Below, piece by piece: positions 7,990 to 16,168 of a stretch of DNA of 43,610 bases; position 1 is the first letter of the stretch, and every line of letters starts with the position of its first letter. The notes below the pieces were generated by a model. The model did not search any database and was not told the DNA's origin. It worked only from the letters and a program-made list of their open reading frames with translations. Position numbers and translations under genes: made by a program. Origin of the DNA: Williamsia herbipolensis (GTDB lineage: Bacteria > Actinomycetota > Actinomycetes > Mycobacteriales > Mycobacteriaceae); the NCBI RefSeq assembly GCF_000964005.1, contig NZ_JXYP01000033.1:1-43610 (forward strand), given 5' to 3'.

Positions 7990-9657
7990 ATGAAGCTGCG
8001 CAACCAGGTGCTGGTGCTGCAGATCGTCGTCATCGTGCTGAGTCTCGGAGTCGGCTTCGGCGTCCTCATCTCCGGTTCCGGTGACCGCCTGCGCGACGAG
8101 TACGCCCAGCGCGCGCTCGCCATCGCGCGGTCGGTCGCCAGCGATCAACAGGTCCGCTCCGAGGTCACCCGCTACTCGCGGCTGACTCCCGGTGCGCTCG
8201 ACCCGACGCGTGCCGCCCTGGAGAACGGGCCACTCGAACAGCAGGCGCTGGCCGTCGCAGCCCGCACCGGAGCACTGTTCGTCGTGATCGCCGACGACCG
8301 CGGCATCCGCCTCGCCCACCCCGAGGTCGACAAGCTCGGACAACCGTTGTCCACCGACCCCTTCCGAGCGCTGTCGGGATCCGACGACCTCGCCACCGAA
8401 CGCGGCACCCTCGGCGAATCGGTGCGGGCGAAGACCCCGATCCGGGCGTCCGACGGCCGCATCGTCGGGCTCGTCAGTGTCGGCATCTCCACCGAACAGG
8501 TCCGGCAGGACATCCGCGGCGACATCGTCACCACCACGGCACTCGCCGCGGCCGCGTTGCTCGTCGGCATCGTCGGATCGGTGTTGCTGTCGCGACGGTG
8601 GCGTCGGCTCACCCTCGGCCTTGAACCCGACCAGCTCTCCGAGCTGGTGCGCGAGCAGGAGGCGGTGCTGCACTCGATCGGGGACGGCGTGGTGGCCGCG
8701 GATGCGCGCGGCATCGTGCGGGTCATCAACGACAGGGCGCGCGACCTTCTCGCGATCACCGGTGACGTCGGTGACCGCATCGACGACATCGGGCTCACGC
8801 CACGGGTTCTCGAGGTCGCCCACGACCCGGTCGAGACACCCCGCGCCGCGGCGGTCGGCGACCGCATCGTGTTGGTCAGCTCGCGACAGGTGCGGCGCGA
8901 CGGCCGGGACCTCGGCCTGGTGGTGTCGGTGATCGACCGCACCGACGTCGAGGGACTCACCCAGGAGGTCGCCTCGATCAAGGCGATGACCGACGCGTTG
9001 CGGGCCCAACGACACGAGTCGGCGAACCGGATCCACGTGGTGGCCGGCCTCATCCGTCAGGGCCACGCCGACGCCGCGCTCGAGTACCTCGACGAGGTCG
9101 CCGGCACCGGACGGTTCGCGATCGAGACGCCCGGGCTCGACAACGTCGCCGAACCACATCTCCGGGCGTTCCTCGACGCCAAGGCCGCCTCGGCGCGTGA
9201 GCACGGGGTGACGCTGGTGCTCGGGCCGCAGACGTGGATCGACGGGGAGCTCACCTCGCCGGTCGATGTCATCACCATCGTCGGCAACCTCGTCGACAAC
9301 GCGATCGACGCCGCGTCCACCGGTGCTCGTGAGCCGCGGACCGTCGAGGTCGAGGTGGTCGCCGACGGTGACACCGTGCACGTCACGGTGAACGACAGCG
9401 GCGACGGCATCGCGTTCGACGACCGCGACGACGTGTTTGTCGAAGGCGTCACCAGCCACCGCGACTCGACGGTCCCCGGTGGCCGCGGCATGGGTCTGGC
9501 ACTGTCACGTCAGTCGGCGCGCGGCCACGGCGGTGACGTGACCATCGGCGACCCCGGTGGTGAGGTCTCGGGGGAGAACCCGTTGGGTGGAGCGGTGATG
9601 GTGGCGCGCATACCGGGCGTGCTGCGGGCGGCGCGAACCATGTCAGGGGGAGTGTAA
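7990..9657 (+). CDS. sensor histidine kinase, CitA/DcuS family
   Basis: This 555-residue membrane sensor is probably for citrate or a similar carboxylate. Helix 1 is at about residues 8-28. An extracytoplasmic PDC-type sensor domain runs about 35-170, with RLAHPEVDKLGQPL as in CitA proteins. Helix 2 lies at about 178-198 and is followed by a PAS domain (EAVLHSIGDGVVAADARG). The phospho-acceptor is His342 in LRAQRHESANRIH, the form seen in the DcuS/CitA class. The ATPase domain has an N-box (NLVDNAID) and G-boxes (DSGDGI, GRGMGLAL). The start has no clear ribosome site because a terminator hairpin ends just before it. Its TAA overlaps the next ATG by one base. Confidence 0.92.
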   Translation: MKLRNQVLVLQIVVIVLSLGVGFGVLISGSGDRLRDEYAQRALAIARSVASDQQVRSEVTRYSRLTPGALDPTRAALENGPLEQQALAVAARTGALFVVIADDRGIRLAHPEVDKLGQPLSTDPFRALSGSDDLATERGTLGESVRAKTPIRASDGRIVGLVSVGISTEQVRQDIRGDIVTTTALAAAALLVGIVGSVLLSRRWRRLTLGLEPDQLSELVREQEAVLHSIGDGVVAADARGIVRVINDRARDLLAITGDVGDRIDDIGLTPRVLEVAHDPVETPRAAAVGDRIVLVSSRQVRRDGRDLGLVVSVIDRTDVEGLTQEVASIKAMTDALRAQRHESANRIHVVAGLIRQGHADAALEYLDEVAGTGRFAIETPGLDNVAEPHLRAFLDAKAASAREHGVTLVLGPQTWIDGELTSPVDVITIVGNLVDNAIDAASTGAREPRTVEVEVVADGDTVHVTVNDSGDGIAFDDRDDVFVEGVTSHRDSTVPGGRGMGLALSRQSARGHGGDVTIGDPGGEVSGENPLGGAVMVARIPGVLRAARTMSGGV

Positions 9658-10328
9658 TGGCGAGGACCGAGCTGTCGTTGCTGGTGGTCGACGACGACTT
9701 CCGCGTCGCGGCCCTGCACGCCTCCATCGCCGACGCGATGATCGGCTTCACCACCACCGCTCGTGTCGGGAGCGTGGCCGAGGCGCGCACCGCTCTGACC
9801 GACCATCCCGAGATCGATCTCGCCCTGGTCGACGTCCACCTGCCCGACGGATCGGGTATCGAGCTGATCCGTGAGATGCGTTGCGACGCTTTCGTGGTCA
9901 CGGCGGAAGACAGCGCCACCGCCGTGCGTCACGCGCTCACCGCCGGTGCGCTGGCCTATCTCATCAAGCCGTTCGAGAACACCGAACTCGCGCGCCGCCT
10001 CGCCGGGTACGCGCAGTACCGCAGGATCGTCGAGGCGTCGAATCTGGTCCAGTCGCAGGTGGATTCGGCGATCGCCACGATGCGCGGCGAACGGATGGCC
10101 GCACCCCGCTCGGACGAGATGTCACAGACCGAGCAGTCGATCCTGGCGGCGGTCACCGAGGCCGACGGGCCCGTGTTCGCCGACGAGATCTCGGTGTCCG
10201 TGGGCATCTCGCCGCCGACGGCGCGACGCCACCTCGCGACGCTGGTCGCCGATGGTCGTCTGTCGATGAGACTGCGGTACGGAACCACCGGCCGTCCGAA
10301 GCAGGAGTACAGGCTGCCGGAGGAGTGA
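9657..10328 (+). CDS. response regulator, CitB/DpiA family
   Basis: This 223-residue partner of the preceding kinase has a receiver domain with acidic pocket VVDDD (10-14), phospho-acceptor Asp59 in LALVDVHLPDGSG and Lys104 in YLIKPF. The C-terminal part (about 135-223) has a winged-helix output (FADEISVSVGISPPTARRHLATLVADGRL) as in CitT/DcuR regulators. The ATG overlaps the kinase stop and follows a strong AGGGGG ribosome site. It is expected to activate the citrate transporter gene upstream. Confidence 0.92.
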   Translation: MARTELSLLVVDDDFRVAALHASIADAMIGFTTTARVGSVAEARTALTDHPEIDLALVDVHLPDGSGIELIREMRCDAFVVTAEDSATAVRHALTAGALAYLIKPFENTELARRLAGYAQYRRIVEASNLVQSQVDSAIATMRGERMAAPRSDEMSQTEQSILAAVTEADGPVFADEISVSVGISPPTARRHLATLVADGRLSMRLRYGTTGRPKQEYRLPEE

Positions 10329-10391
10329 TTGCAGATGTCGCATGTTCGTATGCTTTCTCAAATGTTCCGTACAAAAGCGCGGCAGATTGGG

Positions 10392-10405
10392 ACATAATCC
10401 GCATG
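10392..10405 (+). promoter_or_regulatory. probable promoter for a leaderless message
   Basis: CATAAT at 10392-10397 fits a -10 hexamer seven bases before the GTG start at 10405. There is no Shine-Dalgarno sequence between them, so transcription may begin at the start codon itself. Confidence 0.5.
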
Positions 10406-10695
10406 TGTCCCTGATCACGCTCGGAAAGCCCTCGACGTCCGATGTCGAGGTCTGCCCGCTCTGCGAGCACCGCGTGCATCGTGACCATTCGGCCCTCATC
10501 GACCGGCCGATCCTGCGCACTCTCTACCGCTGGAATCGCGCCGTCGACGACGCTGTCGAGTGGGTGACGGACTGGCTGGCCTTCCACGGCGCCACCCACA
10601 TGTCGTGCTACTTCTGCGACGAGATCTCGGCCGGTCGCGGTTTCGGCTGGAGCGGTGAGCTCTGCGACTGCTGCCATCCCAGCCACGCGCACTAG
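10405..10695 (+). CDS. small Cys-rich hypothetical protein
   Basis: This 96-residue protein is not recognised. It has three Cys clusters: CPLC near residue 17, CYFC near 69, and CDCC near 88. The His residues around them (HRVHRDH, CCHPSHAH) suggest one or two structural zinc sites. The middle is Trp- and Arg-rich (RTLYRWNRAVDDAVEWVTDWLAF). The GTG at 10405 was chosen because a -10-like box lies seven bases upstream; an ATG at 10342 is in frame but places that box inside the gene. It follows the response regulator by 76 bases and may be independently transcribed. Confidence 0.6.
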   Translation: MSLITLGKPSTSDVEVCPLCEHRVHRDHSALIDRPILRTLYRWNRAVDDAVEWVTDWLAFHGATHMSCYFCDEISAGRGFGWSGELCDCCHPSHAH

Positions 10696-10698
10696 GGG

Positions 10699-10771
10699 TG
10701 CCCCCAGTAGGGCTCGAACCTACGACCTGCGGATTAAAAGTCCGTAGCTCTACCAACTGAGCTATAGGGGC
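10699..10771 (-). tRNA. tRNA-Lys (anticodon TTT)
   Basis: A complete 73-base cloverleaf is seen on the minus strand. It has the acceptor GCCCCTA/TGGGGGC (one G-T pair), a D-arm GCTC/GAGC, the anticodon loop CTTTTAA with TTT, and a T-arm GTAGG-TTCGAGC-CCTAC with discriminator A. CCA is not encoded. It lies four bases after the stop of the small Cys-rich gene on the other strand. Confidence 0.97.
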
Positions 10772-10815
10772 TGATGCCTGCGGCGAACCGCGGCACGGGG
10801 GAGTTTACAGACGCA

Positions 10816-11490
10816 TCAACGGGTCCGGCACCGCGCGGCCTGCGCGGCGTGGATCTGTTCATCGGTCATGGCCGGGACGGTCAGCGGGTGGCGCGTCCCG
10901 TCCGCGCGGATGCTGTCGAGCATCAGTTCGAGATAGCGACGCCAGGTGCCGGGGGCCGTCGACTGTGTGACGTCGGCGATGGCCGAGAGCATGGTGAAGA
11001 ACGCAAAAAAGTCGCCGTGCGCGATCTCCGGCCGGAGAATGCCTTCGTCGACCCCGCGTCGATGGATCTGCTCGATCAGTGACGTCATCGTTCTCTTCGC
11101 GCTCTCGATGGCCGGGGCGGTGTGATCGATACGCATCATCACCGAGGCGAGGCCGCGATCATCGGCCATCGATTCGCCGACATATGTGAACAGCGTGACC
11201 ACACCGTTCCAGGTGTCCGGGGATTCCAAGGCAGCGCTCACGCGTGCCGTGACGTCATGCAGATGCTCGACGAAAACGCCTTCGATCAGCTGATCACGGT
11301 TGTCGAAGCGGCGATACACCGTGCCCACCCCTACGCCGGCGTGAGCGGCCACGTCGTCGAGCGTCACCTCCAGCCCGCGTTCAGCAAACAGCTCCCGAGC
11401 TGCGGCGATTATCCGCATTCGGTTGCGTTCGGCGTCTGCACGCAGTGGCTTGAGGGCGGCCGTCTCTGCAGCCGAGCCGGTAGTGGTCAT
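10816..11490 (-). CDS. TetR-family repressor of the adjacent DHA2 pump
   Basis: This TetR-type regulator is 224 residues from the ATG at 11490. The N-terminal helix-turn-helix is clear (RIIAAARELFAERG, then TLDDVAAHAGVGVGTVYRRFDNRDQLIEGVF). The ligand domain follows (MMRIDHTAP, FFAFFTMLSAIADVTQ). A GTG six bases upstream is an alternative start. Neither start has a ribosome site. It is divergent from the DHA2 pump at 11594, with a candidate operator in the 103-base gap, the standard layout for a drug-responsive repressor of an efflux gene. Confidence 0.88.
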   Translation of the reverse strand: MTTTGSAAETAALKPLRADAERNRMRIIAAARELFAERGLEVTLDDVAAHAGVGVGTVYRRFDNRDQLIEGVFVEHLHDVTARVSAALESPDTWNGVVTLFTYVGESMADDRGLASVMMRIDHTAPAIESAKRTMTSLIEQIHRRGVDEGILRPEIAHGDFFAFFTMLSAIADVTQSTAPGTWRRYLELMLDSIRADGTRHPLTVPAMTDEQIHAAQAARCRTR

Positions 11491-11535
11491 ACTCACACCA
11501 TATCAACTGGAGCCTGATCCTCCGCTTAGTGCTAC

Positions 11536-11574
11536 CGTGATCTGCGTAACCGGAGGTTCTTCCTCCGCTAGATT
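11536..11574 (+). promoter_or_regulatory. DHA2 pump promoter with operator-like inverted repeat
   Basis: TAGATT (11569-11574) is a plausible -10 with a GGAGA ribosome site at 11584-11588. Directly upstream is the inverted repeat CGGAGG-TTCTT-CCTCCG (11551-11567), which would occupy the spacer between -35 and -10. Before it lies CGTGATCTGCGTAACC (11536-11551), nearly the same as the CRP-like site at 6407. Confidence 0.5.
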
Positions 11575-11593
11575 CCAGAACACGGAGAATCCC

Positions 11594-13108
11594 ATGACCA
11601 CAGTGAGCAAGGAAGTCGACCCGCAGGGTGTCGAGGAGAGCGCAGGGGACCGACACCACCGGCTCCGCTGGGTGATCCTCGGTGTCCTCGGACTCGCACA
11701 GTTGATGGTGGTGCTCGATGCCACCATCGTGAACATCGCTCTGCCGCACGCGCAGGAATCCCTCGGATTCGACAACGCCGACCGCCAGTGGATCGTCACC
11801 GCCTACGCCCTCGCGTTCGGCAGCCTGCTGTTGCTCGGTGGGCGCCTGTCGGACATCTTCGGTCGACGTAACACCTTGCTCATCGGACTCGTCGGCTTTG
11901 CTGTGATGTCTGCCGTCGGGGGCGCCGCGGTCAACTTCGACATGCTGGTGATCGCCCGCGCCGGTCAGGGCGTCTTCGGCGCGCTACTCGCGCCCGCGGC
12001 GCTGTCGTTGCTCACCACCTCTTTCGTCGACCCCAAGGAGCGCGGCACGGCGTTCGGTATCTTCGGTGCCATCGCCGGCGGCGGCGGCGCCATCGGCCTG
12101 CTGCTCGGCGGCGTGCTCACCGAATGGGCCGATTGGCGCTGGTGTCTCTACGTGAACCTCGCGATCGCCGCGATCGCGATCGTCGGTGCGCTGCTGTTCA
12201 TCGGCTCGCAGAAGGCACAGGTGCGTCCTCGCCTGGATCTGCCCGGCGTCGTGACCGTCTCGATCGCCTTGTTCTCCATCGTCTACGGTTTCTCCAACGC
12301 CGAGACCAATGGGTGGGGCGACTGGGCCACCATCACCTGGCTGATCGCGGGTGTGGTTGTCCTCGCGGTGTTCGTGTACCTGCAGTCGAAGACCGCGCAC
12401 GCACTCCTGCCCCTGCGTATCGTTCTCGACCGCACTCGAGGCGGGTCGTTCCTGATGGTGTTCATCACCGGTATCGGTATGTTCGGGATCTTCCTGTTCC
12501 TCACCTACTACCTGCAGCAGAACCTGGGCTTCAGCCCGATCAGTACCGGATTGGCGTTCCTGCCCATGATCGGCGCCCTGGTGGTCACCGCGACGTTGTC
12601 GACGTCGATATTCTTGCCGCGGTTCGGTCCGCGTTGGCTGATGACGGTCGGCATGCTCGTCGCCGCGGGTGGCATGCTCTTGCTGACACAGCTCACCGAG
12701 ACCAGCACCTACGCGGCGCACATTCTGCCCGGCCTGATCATCATGGGCCTCGGGATCGGCGCGTCGATGGCTCCCGCCATGCAGGGCGCGATCTCCGGAG
12801 TGTCGGCAGATGATGCCGGTGTCGCGTCGGCCACGGTCAACACGATGCAGCAGGTCGGCGGATCCGTCGGCACCGCATTGCTGAGCACGATCGCCTCGAG
12901 CGCTGTCACCTCGTACCTCACCGACCACGCGTCGCAGATGGCCTCGAACCCCCAGTACACCGGCCAGCTGGCCGCAGTACACAGCTACACCACAGCCTTC
13001 GGCTGGGCCGCGGGCATCTTCGCCATCGGTGGCATCATCGCGGCGGTGCTCATCCGCAGCGGCAAGCTGCCGGCGACGCCCGAGGACGCGCTCGTCGTGC
13101 ACGCCTGA
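11594..13108 (+). CDS. MFS drug efflux transporter, DHA2 (14-TM) family
   Basis: This 504-residue drug:H+ antiporter belongs to the EmrB/QacA type. About 14 hydrophobic helices are visible. Motif LDATIVNIALP lies in helix 1, QWIVTAYALAFGSLLLLGGRLSDIFGRR spans helix 2 and the A-motif loop, and RAGQGVFGALLAPAALSLL spans helix 4. The start ATG at 11594 has a GGAGA ribosome site. The divergent TetR gene upstream and the inverted repeat between them indicate ligand-induced expression. The exported compound cannot be told from sequence. Confidence 0.92.
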   Translation: MTTVSKEVDPQGVEESAGDRHHRLRWVILGVLGLAQLMVVLDATIVNIALPHAQESLGFDNADRQWIVTAYALAFGSLLLLGGRLSDIFGRRNTLLIGLVGFAVMSAVGGAAVNFDMLVIARAGQGVFGALLAPAALSLLTTSFVDPKERGTAFGIFGAIAGGGGAIGLLLGGVLTEWADWRWCLYVNLAIAAIAIVGALLFIGSQKAQVRPRLDLPGVVTVSIALFSIVYGFSNAETNGWGDWATITWLIAGVVVLAVFVYLQSKTAHALLPLRIVLDRTRGGSFLMVFITGIGMFGIFLFLTYYLQQNLGFSPISTGLAFLPMIGALVVTATLSTSIFLPRFGPRWLMTVGMLVAAGGMLLLTQLTETSTYAAHILPGLIIMGLGIGASMAPAMQGAISGVSADDAGVASATVNTMQQVGGSVGTALLSTIASSAVTSYLTDHASQMASNPQYTGQLAAVHSYTTAFGWAAGIFAIGGIIAAVLIRSGKLPATPEDALVVHA

Positions 13109-13118
13109 TCGCAGCGGG

Positions 13119-13150
13119 ACCCGGGGTTGCCGAGCTCGGCGGCCCCGGGC
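13119..13150 (+). terminator. probable terminator of the DHA2 pump gene
   Basis: The stem CCCGGGG (13120-13126) pairs with CCCCGGG (13143-13149) and encloses a second palindrome CCGAGCTCGG. There is no U-tract, which is common for actinobacterial terminators. Confidence 0.5.
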
Positions 13151-13167
13151 CCTCGCGACGAGCTGAT

Positions 13168-13197
13168 TTGAGAAATAATCGGGGAGTGTCCTAAGCT
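13168..13197 (+). promoter_or_regulatory. promoter of the tRNA cluster
   Basis: TTGAGA (13168-13173) and TAAGCT (13192-13197) are separated by 18 bases and lie 26 bases before tRNA-Glu. They fit a housekeeping sigma promoter for the three following tRNAs. Confidence 0.45.
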
Positions 13198-13222
13198 CAT
13201 CTAGCTCCCCACGGAGATACTG

Positions 13223-13295
13223 GCCCCCTTCGTTTAGCGGCCTAGGACGCCGCCCTTTCAAGGCGGTAGCGCGGGTTCGAATCCCGTAGGGGGTA
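13223..13295 (+). tRNA. tRNA-Glu (anticodon TTC)
   Basis: The cloverleaf is complete, with acceptor GCCCCCT/AGGGGGT, anticodon loop CTTTCAA (TTC), T-arm CGGG-TTCGAAT-CCCG and discriminator A. It is the first of three tRNAs in a row. Confidence 0.97.
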
Positions 13296-13356
13296 CGCTG
13301 ACTCGGCGTTCGAGGTGACAACTCGAGATACGCCGGAGCACGTGTAGTACAAGCAA

Positions 13357-13430
13357 GGCCCTGTGGCGCAGTTGGTTAGCGCGCCGCCCTGTCACGGCGG
13401 AGGTCGCGGGTTCGAGTCCCGTCAGGGTCG
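13357..13430 (+). tRNA. tRNA-Asp (anticodon GTC)
   Basis: The cloverleaf is complete, with acceptor GGCCCTG/CAGGGTC, anticodon loop CTGTCAC (GTC), T-arm GCGGG-TTCGAGT-CCCGT and discriminator G. It lies 61 bases after tRNA-Glu. Confidence 0.97.
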
Positions 13431-13496
13431 CTTTGGTTTTCTCTCGAGAAGACCGCAAGCGGCGAAGTAGCCCGGTCCACTGGGTGCAAGCCGTAC

Positions 13497-13570
13497 GGCC
13501 AGGTAGCTCAGTTGGTACGAGCGTCCGCCTGAAAAGCGGAAGGTCGTCGGTTCGATCCCGACTCTGGCCA
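13497..13570 (+). tRNA. tRNA-Phe (anticodon GAA)
   Basis: The cloverleaf is complete, with acceptor GGCCAGG/TCTGGCC, anticodon loop CTGAAAA (GAA), T-arm GTCGG-TTCGATC-CCGAC and discriminator A. Its 3' end is 41 bases from the stop of the convergent RelA/SpoT-domain gene. Confidence 0.97.
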
Positions 13571-13611
13571 CACTTCGAATTCCAGGCACACGCCATTGCT
13601 CGTCGAAATCA

Positions 13612-14565
13612 TCACTTCGGTTGACTGTCCTGCGTGAGCCGCCCGAGCCGGTAGCGGAGCTTCGGTTCACGATCCCTGTCCGAGGTCATACCGGCCGTCC
13701 GCTCGATGTGGTCGTTGCCGAACCGGGCGAGTAGGAGGTCGTCGACCAACCGCACGTGCGTGGGCGCGAACTTGTAGTCCATCGCACTGATGACGGCCTC
13801 GACGTCGGCGGCGGCGAGGAACTCGTCGAGATCCTCGCGCATGGTGATGCCGTTCGCGGCGAGCAGCGTGACGAGCCATTCGTAGGCGTTCGCGCGGGCC
13901 GGATTGATGTCGGGCATAGCAGTCGTCAGCACCTCCTGCAGGGTGCCGATCTCGATCTCCTCCGTCGCACGGGCGTGCGCGAGGTCGTTCTTGTGGAGTG
14001 TGTCGACCTCCGCGAACTGTGCGTCGGCCAGCTCGATCAGACCCGCGGCAAGCGTGAACGCGCGGTCGATGGGCGCCGAAGACGTTGTGCGCGAGCCCTT
14101 GTAGCGGATGCCATGCTCGATCTCGGCCCACGCGTGTTGCAGCACGGTGCGGATCTGCACCTCGAAGTCGAGTTCGTCGTCGGCGCGGAGGATCAGATGG
14201 GTGCCCGCGTAACCGAAGGTGCCCGCACTTTGCGTGACCGAGGTCTTGTCGACCCGCTGCCGCACGTCGAAGGTCGAGGTCAGTGCTTGTTCGACGCGAT
14301 CGATGTCGGACGTGAGGTAGGTGATCACCCGCACGCCCACCAGGTCGGTGACCTCGTGCAGCGGGTCGGTGAAGATCGGGACCCCGGACTCGTCGAGTCG
14401 GGCGAACTTACCCGCCGCGGAATCGGGCTCCTTGGTGCGCGACTGGACCGCGTGGACCGCGATGAAGGACTCCGTGAGTCGCGCCGTCACCGCACGTTCC
14501 ATCTCTGCGGTGACATCCTGGAAACGGGTGAAGTCGCGAAGATAGAGCTCGATGGCCGAGGTCAT
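13612..14565 (-). CDS. RelA/SpoT-domain nucleotide pyrophosphokinase-like protein
   Basis: This 317-residue single-domain protein has the synthetase fold of alarmone synthetases and lacks the HD hydrolase, TGS and ACT domains of long Rel enzymes. Motifs in order are SRTKEPDSAAGKFAR (42-56), VTDLVGVRVITY (72-83, the DxxGxR strand), FGYAGTH (117-123, in place of the usual GYxSxH) and FEVQIRTVLQHAWAEIEHGIRYK (134-156). The last motif contains the catalytic Glu and the EH/YK pair. A helical C-terminal half of about 160 residues follows. It resembles the M. tuberculosis Rv1366 type. It could make (p)ppGpp, or act like toxSAS enzymes that modify tRNA 3' ends. The start ATG follows GAAGGGAG. Confidence 0.85.
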   Translation of the reverse strand: MTSAIELYLRDFTRFQDVTAEMERAVTARLTESFIAVHAVQSRTKEPDSAAGKFARLDESGVPIFTDPLHEVTDLVGVRVITYLTSDIDRVEQALTSTFDVRQRVDKTSVTQSAGTFGYAGTHLILRADDELDFEVQIRTVLQHAWAEIEHGIRYKGSRTTSSAPIDRAFTLAAGLIELADAQFAEVDTLHKNDLAHARATEEIEIGTLQEVLTTAMPDINPARANAYEWLVTLLAANGITMREDLDEFLAAADVEAVISAMDYKFAPTHVRLVDDLLLARFGNDHIERTAGMTSDRDREPKLRYRLGRLTQDSQPK

Positions 14566-14655
14566 CTCCGCTCCCTTCCGCCGTGATCCCTCTCCAGGTT
14601 TGTGAACACTCTAGAAGGACTCAGCAGACTCCGAGCCCGACCCCGGCCGCGGACG

Positions 14656-14685
14656 CGTGACCGCGCTCCGCGGAGCGCGGTCACG
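14656..14685. repeat. 30-bp perfect palindrome, copy 1 of 3
   Basis: The palindrome is perfect over all 30 bases and centred between 14670 and 14671. Its core GCGCTCCGCGGAGCGC is shared with copies at 16142-16161 and 19585-19604. It lies between divergent gene starts, so it is not simply a terminator. Confidence 0.85.
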
Positions 14686-14749
14686 ACCGATTGTCGGAGG
14701 GTCTCGATACCGTCGGGTCAGTACATAACCGCATTTCATCGGGGGATTC

Positions 14750-16143
14750 ATGACGGTTACCGCTATCAGGTCGGCGCAGTGTGAGTCGGTCGATGTGTTC
14801 GACCAGTCGAGTCCGGAGGGTTTGTCAGACGATCAGCTGACCGAGCGGGTGGTCGGCTACGCCTCGCAGATCGCGGCGCTGACAGCTCGGTTTCTCGATC
14901 TTCTGCGCGAGTTCGACAATCGCGGTGTGTGGAGCGGCGAAGGAATCGCTTCCTGTGCGCACTGGTTGTCGTGGCGAACCGGTCTGTCACTGCGTGCCGC
15001 ACAGGATCACCTGCGCATCGCTCATGCCTTGGATGAGCTGCCGCAGATGCACGCTGCGTTCGCCGAGGGTCGGTTGTCGTACTCGAAGGTGCGCGCTCTG
15101 ATGCGCGTCGCCACGCCGGATCGCGAAGAGGAGCTGGTGTCGGTCGCGCTGTCGGCGACCGCGGCACAGGTCGAGAAGATCGTCCGATCGGTCAGGCACA
15201 TCGACCGAAGTGAGGATGAATCCGCAAGCGGGCACATCGAATCGAGTGCGCGGTGGCGGTGGAACGACGACGGGACGTTGGCGGTGACGATGCGACTCGC
15301 GCCGGTCGACGGTGCGCGGTTCCTCGCCGGTGTCGTGCGCAGCGAGTACGAACGGACCCGCACCGCCGATGACCCCGACCTCGCCCTCCCCGACACCGCC
15401 GGCATCACCGAGGGCGACGTTCCGCGGAACGCGACCGGAACCGATCTGTGGCGCCATGTGCCCTCGAACATCGCTGACGCGGTCGTCGCGATGGCCGACT
15501 CCATGGCGACAGTGGTATCGATGCCCGAGTTCGCGCCCGTCGCAGAGATCGTCATCCATGCCGAAACCGACGATTCCTCCACCGGGGCGCATCTCGATGC
15601 CGGACCCGCGATTTCCGAGGCCGAGGTGGATGAGGCGTCGTGCGGTGGATCGACGCGAGCCGTCGTAGGAACGCGCTCAGGTGGCAGGAACGTGGTGTTG
15701 CGGTGGGGCCGAAAACGTCGCCTCCCGACCAGAACTCTATTGCGATTGGTGTTCGAACGGGATCGCGGCTGCCGACACCCCGCATGCGGGCGAACGCGGC
15801 ACCTGCACGCACACCATGTGCGGTTCTGGCGCGACGGCGGCACCACCGATCCCGACAACCTGATCATGCTGTGCTCCACCCACCACCGCGCTCTCCACCA
15901 TGGCGAGTTCTCGATCCGGGCCCGCGGCAACCAACAGTTCTCCTTCCACCGACCCGACGGCTCGAGAATCGAGACCGCGCCACCCACACGGACCCCCGCA
16001 GCCTGGCAACCCGCCCCTGCCGTCGCTGCAGATGCGGTACAACCCGTCGGCGGTGGGCGCTCGATCTGGGCTACACCCTCGAAGTCCTCTATGCGGCCTG
16101 GGAATGGCGCCAAGGACAACATGCGCCGCCGGTCGCCGCCTGA
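14750..16143 (+). CDS. DUF222/HNH endonuclease-like protein with C-terminal frameshift
   Basis: This is a 13E12-repeat-type protein. The N-terminal DUF222 domain covers about residues 20-280 (LTERVVGYASQIAALTARF, GLSLRAAQDHLRIAHAL, FAEGRLSYSKVRALMRV). The HNH nuclease motif is near 335-375 (RDRGCRHPACG, HLHAHHVRFWRDGG, NLIMLCSTHHRALHHG). The ATG at 14750 follows GGGGG. Near 16045-16055 the expected C-terminus jumps to another frame, which reads WALDLGYTLEVLYAAWEW and stops at 16143. In the original frame the protein would run on to 16684 through sequence antisense to the next gene. The frame break may be real decay or a sequencing error. The HNH domain is intact. Confidence 0.78.
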
Positions 16144-16161
16144 CCGCGCTCCGCGGAGCGC
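16142..16161. repeat. palindromic repeat, copy 2 of 3
   Basis: The sequence GACCGCGCTCCGCGGAGCGC matches copies 1 and 3. The perfect part is 16 bases (16146-16161). It covers the end of the HNH frame and lies between two convergent genes. Confidence 0.8.
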
Positions 16162-16168
16162 AGACCTC

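Noticed and set aside
13223-13570. tRNA cluster as an integration site
   Set aside because: No integrase and no repeat of a tRNA 3' end elsewhere in the window.
14602-14784. 60-codon plus-strand frame before the first HNH gene
   Set aside because: It crosses the 30-bp palindrome, has no ribosome site, and overlaps the start of the HNH gene.
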